A DNA stretch of 64,000 bases, taken from NCBI RefSeq assembly GCF_009797935.1, contig NZ_VOLC01000003.1, positions 124,001 to 188,000 of the forward strand, read 5' to 3'. This DNA is from Lunatibacter salilacus (GTDB lineage Bacteria > Bacteroidota > Bacteroidia > Cytophagales > Cyclobacteriaceae). The notes under the pieces were generated by a model. The model was given only the letters and a program-made list of their open reading frames with translations. It did not search any database and was not told the origin of the DNA. The position numbers were made by a program, and so were the translations under genes. Positions 1-8,190 of the stretch are shown in pieces (position 1 is the stretch's first letter; each line of letters starts with the position of its first letter).

Positions 1-357
1 GGATTTGACACACCAACTGGTTTTAAAGAGGCTCAGCGCTGCCTTAATTGCGATGTGCAAACCGTCTTCAGTGAAGACCGATGTATTGAATGTGATGCCT
101 GTATGGATATCTGTCCGACTTCCTGCATCACCTTTACGGACAATGCCGGGGAAATGGATCTGAGGAAAAACCTGTTAGTGCCGGCAGAAAACCTGACACA
201 GGAAATTTTGGTCTCTGATCAACTCAAAACAGGTAGGGTAATGGTAAAGGATGAAGACGTATGTCTTCACTGCGGCCTTTGCGCGGAGCGCTGCCCAACT
301 TCTGCATGGGATATGCAGCAGTTTTTCTATAGTGTTACCAAAGCAAGTAGTATATGA
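1..357 (+). CDS. C-terminal end of a flavoprotein/ferredoxin oxidoreductase (5' partial)
   Basis: The open frame runs in from the left edge in frame 1, so only the last 118 residues are visible. An RCLNC motif (residues 13-17) is typical of the FAD-dependent oxidoreductases related to the glutamate synthase small subunit. It is followed by a two-cluster ferredoxin domain: Cys 28, 31, 34, 38 and Cys 88, 91, 94, 98, each CxxCxxCxxxCP. The stop codon overlaps the next start (ATGA), and the next two genes are the subunits of a 2-oxoacid:ferredoxin oxidoreductase. The protein is therefore inferred to pass electrons between that enzyme and NAD(P)H or ferredoxin. The missing N-terminus means the FAD and NAD(P) folds cannot be confirmed. 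An internal GTG at 55 is not a credible start, because conserved cysteines lie upstream of it. Confidence 0.8.
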   Translation, partial: GFDTPTGFKEAQRCLNCDVQTVFSEDRCIECDACMDICPTSCITFTDNAGEMDLRKNLLVPAENLTQEILVSDQLKTGRVMVKDEDVCLHCGLCAERCPTSAWDMQQFFYSVTKASSI

Positions 358-2219
358 GTGGTGCGATTAATCAGGTTTCCAGACCTAGTCAAGTAAATGA
401 TTTTGTTGTTCGGTTTGCTAATGTGAACGGTACCGGATCAGCTAGTGCAAACTTCCTTTTTGCAAAGGCTATATTCAGAATGGGAATTCCCGTTACTCCT
501 AAGAATATTTTTCCCTCAAATATCCAGGGACTACCTACTTGGTACGAGGTTCGGGTTAGTGAAAAAGGGTATTTGGGAAGGCGAGAGGGGATAGACTTGG
601 TGGTGGCAGTCAATGCCCAAAGTTTTGAAAAGGATATTCAGAGTGTTCGTGCAGGAGGTTACTTGATCTATGACAGCACCAAGAAAATGCACAACAACCT
701 AATAAGGGAGGATATTCATTATCTGGGGATTCCCATGATGGAGATGTGTAATACACACTTTACCGATCCGCGGCAGCGGCAGTTATTCAAAAACATCATC
801 TATGTGGGGGCTCTGTCGGTATTATTATCCATAGAATTTGAGGTGCTGGAGACCCTTCTTGCGGAGCAGTTTGCCGGAAAGGAAAAGCTGATAGCACCAA
901 ACATAAAGGCACTCAAACTGGGTGCAAATTATGTTCTGGAACAATTTCAATACCCCTTGGATTTTCATTTACAGAGAAGGGATTTGGTGAAAAGCAAGAT
1001 TCTTGTTGACGGAAACACAGCGTGTGGCCTAGGTGCAGTGTATGGTGGGGCAACCGTAGTGGCTTGGTACCCAATAACCCCATCCACTTCGGTGGCGGAG
1101 GCCTTTGACAAATTTGCGGGAAAATTGCGTGTGGATAAGGTTACTGGGAAGAAAAATTATGCCATTGTACAAGCCGAAGATGAACTCGCTGCCATAGGCA
1201 TGGTAATCGGAGCCAACTGGAATGGGGCCAGGTCCTTTACAGCCACAAGCGGACCGGGTGTTTCTTTGATGAATGAGTTTATTGGGCTGTCTTATTTTGC
1301 CGAAGTGCCGGCGGTATTGGTTGACGTGCAGCGGGCGGGCCCCAGTACCGGCATGCCGACCCGGACCCAGCAATCTGATGTGTTGTTGGCAGCCTATGCT
1401 TCCCACGGAGACACGAAACACATCCTGCTGTTTCCTTCCACACCCAAGGAATGCTTTGAGTTGACGGCTAAGAGTTTTGAGTTGGCCGAATACCTACAGA
1501 CGCTGGTGGTGCTGATGACGGATCTGGATCTGGGGATGAATGACCATATGAGCGAACCCTTTGAATGGGACGATAATCATGAATACAACCGCGGGAAAGT
1601 GCTAACTGAGGAGGAGCTTGAAAACATGGGCAGATATGGAAGGTATCTGGATGTGGATGGCGACGGGATTCCCTACAGGACTATTCCCGGTACCCACCCG
1701 ACTAAAGGAGGGTTTACTACCAGGGGAACATCCCGAGATGAATATGCCGCCTATACGGAAGACAATAAGGCCTACCAGAGAAATATGGAACGCCTGCTCG
1801 CCAAATGGGAAACAGCCAGAGAGCTTGTTCCCGCTCCAGAGGTGTACCACGAAGCAAATCAACATAATTTTGGGATTCTTTTTTACGGAACCTCCACCTA
1901 TTCCTCTGAAGAAGCCAAAGATATTCTTGAAGCTAAAGGGATTGGTCTGGATGCGGTTCGGATCAAGGCTTTTCCGTTTAATGCTACCGTAAAGGATTTT
2001 ATAGCTTCCCATCAACAGGTTTTCGTCATCGAACAAAACCGGGATGCCCAATTAAGATCCCTATTAATGATGGACCTTTCCATAGCACCGGAAAAACTGG
2101 TTCCGGTATTAAATTTTGACGGTATGCCAATTACGGCTGATTTTATAGCCAAATCCATTGCCTCACACCTTTTCCAAGAAAAACACCTGCAACATGACTT
2201 ATATCAAACCCATATTTAG
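354..2219 (+). CDS. korA: 2-oxoacid:ferredoxin oxidoreductase, fused gamma-alpha subunit (KorA-like)
   Basis: This is the large subunit of the TPP- and Fe-S-dependent enzyme that oxidatively decarboxylates a 2-oxoacid (probably 2-oxoglutarate) to its acyl-CoA and reduces ferredoxin. Residues about 15-190 fit the gamma (catalytic-interface) domain. Residues about 215-420 fit the pyrimidine-binding alpha domain, with YPITPSTS near 241 and the hallmark QRAGPSTGMPT near 326-336. A transketolase C-terminal-like region follows. At 621 residues it has the usual length for gamma-alpha fusions. It overlaps the upstream ferredoxin gene by 4 bases and the beta gene by 26 bases, so the three are almost certainly one operon. 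Substrate choice between 2-oxoglutarate and other 2-oxoacids cannot be settled from sequence alone. Confidence 0.9.
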   Translation: MSGAINQVSRPSQVNDFVVRFANVNGTGSASANFLFAKAIFRMGIPVTPKNIFPSNIQGLPTWYEVRVSEKGYLGRREGIDLVVAVNAQSFEKDIQSVRAGGYLIYDSTKKMHNNLIREDIHYLGIPMMEMCNTHFTDPRQRQLFKNIIYVGALSVLLSIEFEVLETLLAEQFAGKEKLIAPNIKALKLGANYVLEQFQYPLDFHLQRRDLVKSKILVDGNTACGLGAVYGGATVVAWYPITPSTSVAEAFDKFAGKLRVDKVTGKKNYAIVQAEDELAAIGMVIGANWNGARSFTATSGPGVSLMNEFIGLSYFAEVPAVLVDVQRAGPSTGMPTRTQQSDVLLAAYASHGDTKHILLFPSTPKECFELTAKSFELAEYLQTLVVLMTDLDLGMNDHMSEPFEWDDNHEYNRGKVLTEEELENMGRYGRYLDVDGDGIPYRTIPGTHPTKGGFTTRGTSRDEYAAYTEDNKAYQRNMERLLAKWETARELVPAPEVYHEANQHNFGILFYGTSTYSSEEAKDILEAKGIGLDAVRIKAFPFNATVKDFIASHQQVFVIEQNRDAQLRSLLMMDLSIAPEKLVPVLNFDGMPITADFIAKSIASHLFQEKHLQHDLYQTHI

Positions 2220-3246
2220 GCATCCGAAGCTGCCAAAAAACAAAATTGGCTATACCCTTAAGGAATACGAAGGGGCAATTTCCAACCTCTGTGCAGGCTG
2301 TGGGCACGACAGTATCAGTACGGCCATCGTTCAGGCCTGTTTTGATTTGTCCATAGAACCGCATAAGGTGGCTAAAATCTCGGGAATTGGTTGCTCTTCC
2401 AAGACCCCTGCCTTTTTCTTGGGCAATTCACATGGATTCAATTCTGTCCACGGGAGAATGCCTTCCGTAGCCACAGGTGCCAACCTAGCAAACAAGGACT
2501 TGGTGTACTTCGGTGTTTCTGGCGATGGGGACACGGCTTCAATCGGAATGGGGCAGTTTGTGCATGCGATAAGAAGAAATGTCAATATGGTCTATTTGGT
2601 AATGAACAACGGCTGCTATGGCCTGACCAAAGGGCAGGATTCCGCTACTGCCGACCAAGGGTCCAAAAGCAAGGCGGGATCGATTAATCCATTTCAACCC
2701 GTAGATTTGGCAAGTCTGGCGGTAGAGCTTGGAGCTACCTTTGTAGCCCAAAGTTTTAGTGGGGATAAGGGACAGCTTGTTCCGCTGATCAAAGCGGCAA
2801 TCCACCATAAGGGCTTTGCCTTTATAAATGTCATTTCCCCTTGTGTCACCTTCAATAACAATGTAGGTTCGACTAAGTCATACGACTATGTGCGTGAACA
2901 CATGGAAATGACTTCCAAACTTGACTTTGTTCCCCAAGAGTCTGAGATTAAGGTGGACTATGAGGAGGGAGAAATAGCACAGGTGACCATGCATGACGGT
3001 ACCCGGTTGCAATTGCATAAACTGGAAAATGAATGGGATCCAAAAGACCGCCTCTCCGCGATGAATGCCATTCAACGGGCCCGGGCAAAAGAGGAAATCA
3101 TTACAGGGTTGCTTTACGTAGAGACTAGATTTGGGGATTTACACGATATATTGGGAACTTCAGATATACCCTTGAACAAGCTTACCGCCAAAGAACTGAA
3201 TCCAGGAGGAGCAGCGTTGGTGGAAATAAATAATGGGTTTAATTAA
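2194..3246 (+). CDS. korB: 2-oxoacid:ferredoxin oxidoreductase beta subunit (KorB-like)
   Basis: This is the TPP-binding beta subunit that pairs with the preceding gene. The CAGCGHDS segment, the GDGD stretch (GVSGDGDTASIGMG) and the MNNGCYGLTKGQ segment together form the TPP/Mg site of this family. The ATG at 2194 (MTYIKPIF) is preferred; an upstream in-frame TTG at 2158 would add twelve residues lying inside korA and is not needed. The resulting 350 residues match the family. The 26 bp overlap with korA suggests translational coupling. There is no Fe-S motif beyond the conserved cysteines, so electrons probably leave through the ferredoxin domain of the first gene. Confidence 0.9.
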   Translation: MTYIKPIFRHPKLPKNKIGYTLKEYEGAISNLCAGCGHDSISTAIVQACFDLSIEPHKVAKISGIGCSSKTPAFFLGNSHGFNSVHGRMPSVATGANLANKDLVYFGVSGDGDTASIGMGQFVHAIRRNVNMVYLVMNNGCYGLTKGQDSATADQGSKSKAGSINPFQPVDLASLAVELGATFVAQSFSGDKGQLVPLIKAAIHHKGFAFINVISPCVTFNNNVGSTKSYDYVREHMEMTSKLDFVPQESEIKVDYEEGEIAQVTMHDGTRLQLHKLENEWDPKDRLSAMNAIQRARAKEEIITGLLYVETRFGDLHDILGTSDIPLNKLTAKELNPGGAALVEINNGFN

Positions 3247-3334
3247 AACAGTTTTGATCAACAGAGTTTTTTACAAAGTGTAAACCTGTCAGGGGATAAA
3301 TGTTATCCGGAATATCACGAAAAAAATATCTTTA

Positions 3335-6298
3335 ATGCCAATAAAAATGAGTAAATATTATTTCACCCTATTCATTGTTTTGGGGAGTATAACAGCCTAT
3401 GCGCAGGGTGAAGCAACTTTTAAGGAGTTTTATAAAAGTTACACTACCTACCCTTTTTCTGACCCGGACCCGGTGCCTTCTGCCAAAAAGATATATCCTT
3501 ACTATCGCTTTGATGGATTTACCACCGAGGCTGTTGAAAAGGAATGGAAAGTGGTGTTGTTGGAAAATGATTATATAAGTGTACAGATCATGCCGGAAAT
3601 AGGCGGAAAGGTCTGGACTGCGATGGACAAGACTAGTGGCAAAGATTTTTTTTATAATAACGAGGTGGTGAAATTCAGGGATATAGCCATGCGGGGTCCT
3701 TGGGTAAGTGGAGGTATAGAGGCCAATTATGGTATAATAGGCCATACTCCAAACAGTGCAACACCGGTAGATTACTTGGTGAGGCAGAATGAAGACGGAA
3801 GTGTAAGCTGCTTTACAAGTACTCTGGACTTATTGACAAGGACACGCTGGACGATGGAAATTAACTTAGAAAAGGATAAGGCATATTTTACCACTAGGTC
3901 TTTTTGGTTTAACTCCACAGGAATGGAACAGCCGTATTATTCATGGATGAATGCAGGCATTCCCGTAGGAAAGAGCTTAAAGTTCCTTTATCCCGGGACA
4001 CATTCCATCGGGCATGGGGGAGAGGCAAGTGAATGGTCCGTAGATGAACTGGGGCGTGATTTGTCCTATTATGAGCAAAACGCCTTCGGAGGGTCAAAAT
4101 CATATCATGTGTTAGGAGAACATAGTAAATATTTTGGGGCTTTATGGGAGGATGATGATTTTGGGATGATTCATTATTCAAAAAGGGAAGATAAGCTTGG
4201 CAAGAAAATTTTTTTGTGGGCACAATCAGAGGAGGGTCAGATATGGGAGGATTTGCTTACAGACGAAAGCGGTCAATATGTTGAGATTCAAAGTGGCAGA
4301 TTGTTTAATCAAAATGACTTTCAAAGTAGCTTAACCCCTTTTAAGCAGATTGGATTTACCCCCTACAGCAGTGAGAACTGGACGGAATATTGGTTCCCAT
4401 TTAAGGGCTTGAATGGGTTTACCAACGCCAATTTATTGGGCGCATATAATGTGAAAAATGACGGTAATGCCTTGACCATTCGGATGAATCCCGTGCAAGT
4501 TATTCAGGACAGCCTGAAAGTATTTAACAGGGAAGGGCTTGAGTTGAAAGCAGTGTATTTGGAAGCCAAACCAATGCAATTGGTTGAAATGACACTAGAT
4601 TTGCCGTCTGGCGAAAAGGCATTCAAAATTGAATTGGGTAGACATAGCCTCACATTTGAAGAAAACGATGACCATCAACTTAGCAGGCCTGTGGAAATTG
4701 CAGAAGGGTTTCAGGAAAATGAAGCCTATGGCCTTTATCTACAGGGCAGGGATTTGGCAAGGTTTAGAAATTATGAAGAAGCGGAAAAAAAGATAAACGA
4801 ATCCCTTGAAATAGACCCTTTCCTTTTGCCTTCTTTGGTTGAAATGGCTAAACTGAAAATCTTCAGGATGGAATATGATTCAGCGTTTTATTATTCAAAA
4901 AAAGCACTGAGTATCGATACGTATGACGGAGCGGCCAATTATTATTATGGGCAAGCTGCTGACAGGTTGGGTTTGACTTTTGATGCGTTGGATGGATTTG
5001 AAGTGGCAAGTCTTACCTCGGAGTTAAGGAATGCATCCTATACGGCTTTGAGCCAAAAGTATATGAAGCAAAGGGAATTTGGTCTAGCTGGTGAGTATGC
5101 CTTTCTCGCCTTAAAAAACAACATAGAAAATATAGACGCTTTGAGTATTTTGCTTGTGCTTTCCAGAATAGACGGAGATGATGTTCAAATGCGGGAATTG
5201 AAGGGTAGAATTCAGGAGATTAATCCCTTGAATCATTTAGTTCGTTTTGAAGATTATTACCTGAACCCTTCGGATGAAAATAGGCAGCTTTTTACCCAAT
5301 TGATCCAAAATGAGATGCCTTTGGAAACCTTTTTGGAGTTAGGGATTTGGTATGCTAATCTTGGTTTATTGAAGGAAGCAATAGCGGTTATTGAATTGTC
5401 TCCCGAAAATTCGGAGACATTGTATTGGCTGGCTTGGTTGAATAAAGACCAAAATCCGGAGCAGTCTAAAACCTATTTAAGTCAGGCAGGTCAGACAAAC
5501 CCTGATTTTGTTTTTCCATTTCGGGAAGAATCCGCAATCGCACTGGCGTGGGCCGCAGAGGAAGATGATGCTTGGCAGGCAAGTTACCTTTTGGCCTTGA
5601 TCCATGACTACCGAGGCAACGGTGATAAGGCTATGGAAACAATTAGCCAGTTTGGTGAAGACATTGCTTTTGCTCCATTTTATGTTTTTAGATCTAGACT
5701 TTTGGATAACCAGGATTTGAAATCAAAGCTCCATAACGTTGCTTTAGCGGCAAGATTGAATCCTGATTCTTGGCGGTATGGAGTGTTGAAATCGAGATTG
5801 ATGTATCAAATGGGTAATCAAAGTGAAGCGGTAAACGAGCTTCACCGTTATTTTCAAAAAAACAGGAAAAACTATATCGTTGGGCTTGAATTGGTCAGGA
5901 TGCTGGTTGGTACCGAACAATATAAGACAGCCGAAAAAATACTGGCCAATATACATGTATTACCTTTTGAAGGGGCTACAGGTGCCAGGCGTTACTACAG
6001 GGAAACCAAACTGATGCTGGCACATTCTGCCATGGAAAAGCGGAATTTTAAAGAGGCTTTAAAGAAAATTGATGAAGCCGAGATATGGCCAAAACAGTTG
6101 GGAGTGGGTAAGCCCTTTCCGGGATCTATAGATGCCAATTTGGAAAACTGGATGCGGTCCCGGATTTATTCAGAAACGGGTAAAGTGCAACAGTCCCGCG
6201 ATATGTTGGAAAAAGTGACCAACAAGGAAATTAGCGACTCAACCTATGTGGGTTTGATCAAAGCAATAACCTCAAAAACCGATAGGCGGCTATTTTAG
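3335..6298 (+). CDS. Secreted DUF5107 protein with TPR repeats
   Basis: A 987-residue exported protein. A signal peptide ends near residue 24 (SITAYAQ). Residues about 40-420 match the DUF5107 pattern, rich in aromatic residues, with IMPEIGGKVWTAMDK, GPWVSGGIEANYG and GHTPNSATPVDY; this region is thought to have a galactose-mutarotase-like beta-sandwich. Residues about 470-980 are helical repeats of TPR type (for example GRDLARFRNYEEAEKKINESL). Such proteins occur in Bacteroidota polysaccharide-use loci and are suspected to bind or cleave carbohydrate; I do not assign an activity. It precedes two sulfatases and a metallophosphatase on the same strand but is separated from them by 128 bases. 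A second ATG at 3347 (MSKYYF) is also possible as the start. Confidence 0.8.
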   Translation: MPIKMSKYYFTLFIVLGSITAYAQGEATFKEFYKSYTTYPFSDPDPVPSAKKIYPYYRFDGFTTEAVEKEWKVVLLENDYISVQIMPEIGGKVWTAMDKTSGKDFFYNNEVVKFRDIAMRGPWVSGGIEANYGIIGHTPNSATPVDYLVRQNEDGSVSCFTSTLDLLTRTRWTMEINLEKDKAYFTTRSFWFNSTGMEQPYYSWMNAGIPVGKSLKFLYPGTHSIGHGGEASEWSVDELGRDLSYYEQNAFGGSKSYHVLGEHSKYFGALWEDDDFGMIHYSKREDKLGKKIFLWAQSEEGQIWEDLLTDESGQYVEIQSGRLFNQNDFQSSLTPFKQIGFTPYSSENWTEYWFPFKGLNGFTNANLLGAYNVKNDGNALTIRMNPVQVIQDSLKVFNREGLELKAVYLEAKPMQLVEMTLDLPSGEKAFKIELGRHSLTFEENDDHQLSRPVEIAEGFQENEAYGLYLQGRDLARFRNYEEAEKKINESLEIDPFLLPSLVEMAKLKIFRMEYDSAFYYSKKALSIDTYDGAANYYYGQAADRLGLTFDALDGFEVASLTSELRNASYTALSQKYMKQREFGLAGEYAFLALKNNIENIDALSILLVLSRIDGDDVQMRELKGRIQEINPLNHLVRFEDYYLNPSDENRQLFTQLIQNEMPLETFLELGIWYANLGLLKEAIAVIELSPENSETLYWLAWLNKDQNPEQSKTYLSQAGQTNPDFVFPFREESAIALAWAAEEDDAWQASYLLALIHDYRGNGDKAMETISQFGEDIAFAPFYVFRSRLLDNQDLKSKLHNVALAARLNPDSWRYGVLKSRLMYQMGNQSEAVNELHRYFQKNRKNYIVGLELVRMLVGTEQYKTAEKILANIHVLPFEGATGARRYYRETKLMLAHSAMEKRNFKEALKKIDEAEIWPKQLGVGKPFPGSIDANLENWMRSRIYSETGKVQQSRDMLEKVTNKEISDSTYVGLIKAITSKTDRRLF

Positions 6299-6426
6299 GA
6301 ATTTTGTAAAATCGAAAAAGTTATCATAATTTAATTCTTTGTTGATTTCTCATTTTCAGCAGGTGATTTAAACGCCCTAACTCCGACTGGAGTGACGACA
6401 ACCATATAAGCCTAAAAAACAGTCTC

Positions 6427-7881
6427 ATGAAAGTTCACTATCCCCCATTTATGATCTCAATTGCTGTTATTTTTTTTGGACTTTTCCTAACATCCAATGC
6501 GGAATCCACTTGGTGGGAAAATAATACAGCCGATCCACCCAACATCATCGTGATCTTTGCAGACGACCTGGGCTATGGAGACCTCGGTGTTTTTGGACAC
6601 CCCAGCAACAAAACACCCCACCTGGACAGGATGGCTTATGAAGGACAAAAATGGACCAATTTCTACGTGGCTGCTCCCGTTTGTACTCCCAGTCGGGCCG
6701 GTCTACTTACCGGGAGATTACCCATCCGCTCAGGCATGTGCAGCGACAAAAGGAGGGTATTGTTCCCGGACTCCAAAGGCGGCCTCCCACAGACGGAGAT
6801 CACCATCGCAAGGGCGTTAAAGGGTAATGGATATCAAACTGCCGCAGTGGGCAAATGGCACCTGGGGCACCAATCCCCCTTCCTTCCCACCGACCACGGT
6901 TTCGACAGCTATTTCGGGATACCTTACTCGAATGATATGGACAAGGTGGAAACAACCGACCACTTTACGTTGGCCGAAACTGAACGATATCAGGCTTACA
7001 ATGTGCCAATTTTGCGTGATAAAACAGAAGTGGAACGGCCCGCGGACCAACGGACCATTACCAAACGCTATACCGACGAAGTGGTAGGCAAAATCAAAGA
7101 TCTAAAGGACAAGGGACCTTTCTTTATTTACCTGGCACATTCGCTTCCCCATATTCCCCTGTTTCGTTCTGAGGAGTTTAAGGATACCTCGGTAGGAGGG
7201 ATTTACGGAGATGTAATTGAGGAAGTAGACTGGTCGGTTGGACAAATTCTGGAAACCTTAAAGGAAGAAGGGATAGCTGAAAATACACTGGTTGTATTTA
7301 CTTCCGACAACGGACCTTGGCATACCTTCAGGACCCATGGCGGCACAGCCGGCCTGCTACGGGGTGCCAAGGGTGGCACCTTTGAAGGTGGAATGAGGGA
7401 GCCCACCATTTTTTGGTGGCCTGGAAAAATCCAGCCTGCAGTAGTAACGGATATGGGAACTACTATGGACCTGATGCCTACTTTTTGTGCGCTCTCAAAT
7501 ACCAAACTTCCCGATGATCGGGTTTATGACGGCTTTGATATAACGCCTTTGCTAATGGGAACAGGTAAGGGAAAACGGGAAACTGTATTCTATTACCGGG
7601 GAGCGCAGGTGTATGCCATACGTAAGGGAGATTATAAAGCCCACTTTATAACCCAATTGGAATATGGTAACCCTACAGCCCACCCGGTAACGAATCCACC
7701 TATCCCCCTGGAAAATGGAGCCACTATATTGGAAGAACCCTTATTGTATAACGTGAATATAGATCCCGGAGAAAGGTTCAACATAGCTGCTGATCACCCG
7801 CAGATTATAGCAGAAATCAGAGAGGTATTGGCTCAACATAAAGCCGGATTGGTACCTGTGGAAAATCAGTTGGAGAAGTGA
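6427..7881 (+). CDS. S1-family sulfatase (arylsulfatase type), secreted
   Basis: Hydrolyses sulfate esters, probably on a polysaccharide or glycoside, in the periplasm or outside the cell. A signal peptide covers residues about 1-25. The formylglycine signature CTPSR lies at 86-90 with LTGR at 94-97, so Cys86 needs an anaerobic or aerobic maturase encoded elsewhere. Metal-site residues include DD at 46-47 and the SDNGP segment near 295. At 484 residues it is a normal full-length S1 sulfatase. The sulfatase reading frame stays open for 82 codons beyond the TGA stop (see next entry). A second sulfatase follows 2.9 kb downstream, which suggests attack on a sulfated substrate carrying more than one linkage. 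Confidence 0.92.
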   Translation: MKVHYPPFMISIAVIFFGLFLTSNAESTWWENNTADPPNIIVIFADDLGYGDLGVFGHPSNKTPHLDRMAYEGQKWTNFYVAAPVCTPSRAGLLTGRLPIRSGMCSDKRRVLFPDSKGGLPQTEITIARALKGNGYQTAAVGKWHLGHQSPFLPTDHGFDSYFGIPYSNDMDKVETTDHFTLAETERYQAYNVPILRDKTEVERPADQRTITKRYTDEVVGKIKDLKDKGPFFIYLAHSLPHIPLFRSEEFKDTSVGGIYGDVIEEVDWSVGQILETLKEEGIAENTLVVFTSDNGPWHTFRTHGGTAGLLRGAKGGTFEGGMREPTIFWWPGKIQPAVVTDMGTTMDLMPTFCALSNTKLPDDRVYDGFDITPLLMGTGKGKRETVFYYRGAQVYAIRKGDYKAHFITQLEYGNPTAHPVTNPPIPLENGATILEEPLLYNVNIDPGERFNIAADHPQIIAEIREVLAQHKAGLVPVENQLEK

Positions 7882-8190
7882 TTTGGTAGGTTTTCAGTTC
7901 AAAATCAGATTAGCAGAATAGGACGGGAGTGGATAATTGAACTAGTATTTGGTGCTACCTGGATATGGGATATTTTGGGATGGGGCATTGGAGGAGAAGT
8001 CCTTACTGGCGATTTTTGGGGAGCACCTTTTCCGGAATCTGTAAGATTGCCTATGGTGTCAAGAAAACATGACCCTTTATCACGCTGGCATATCACAACC
8101 AAAAATTTCAGGCTGGGCATCGATCACTAAAGGCCAATACCTGAGGCTGAAACTAACATTAACCCAAAATTAGCGCAATAAACCCGAACT
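7882..8190 (+). other. 309 bp gap holding an open frame in phase with the sulfatase
   Basis: After the TGA at 7879-7881 the same frame stays open to a TAA at 8128-8130. The 82 codons are rich in Trp and Gly (for example WIWDILGWGIGGEV near 7957) and carry a basic end (RWHITTKNF). There is no ATG near the start of this frame. The minus strand holds an overlapping 71-codon frame. It could be a gene remnant, a dispersed repeat, or chance. No terminator or promoter is obvious; the last 60 bases are AT-rich and probably hold the 5' leader of the next gene. Confidence 0.35.

Noticed and set aside
7879-7881. Selenocysteine or readthrough at the sulfatase TGA
   Set aside because: The sulfatase is already full length, no SECIS-like hairpin is evident, and an open frame of 82 codons in phase can arise by chance or from a repeat.
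7905-8120. 71-codon minus-strand gene
   Set aside because: No signal, family or operon support, and it overlaps a better plus-strand frame; probably a shadow or part of a repeat.
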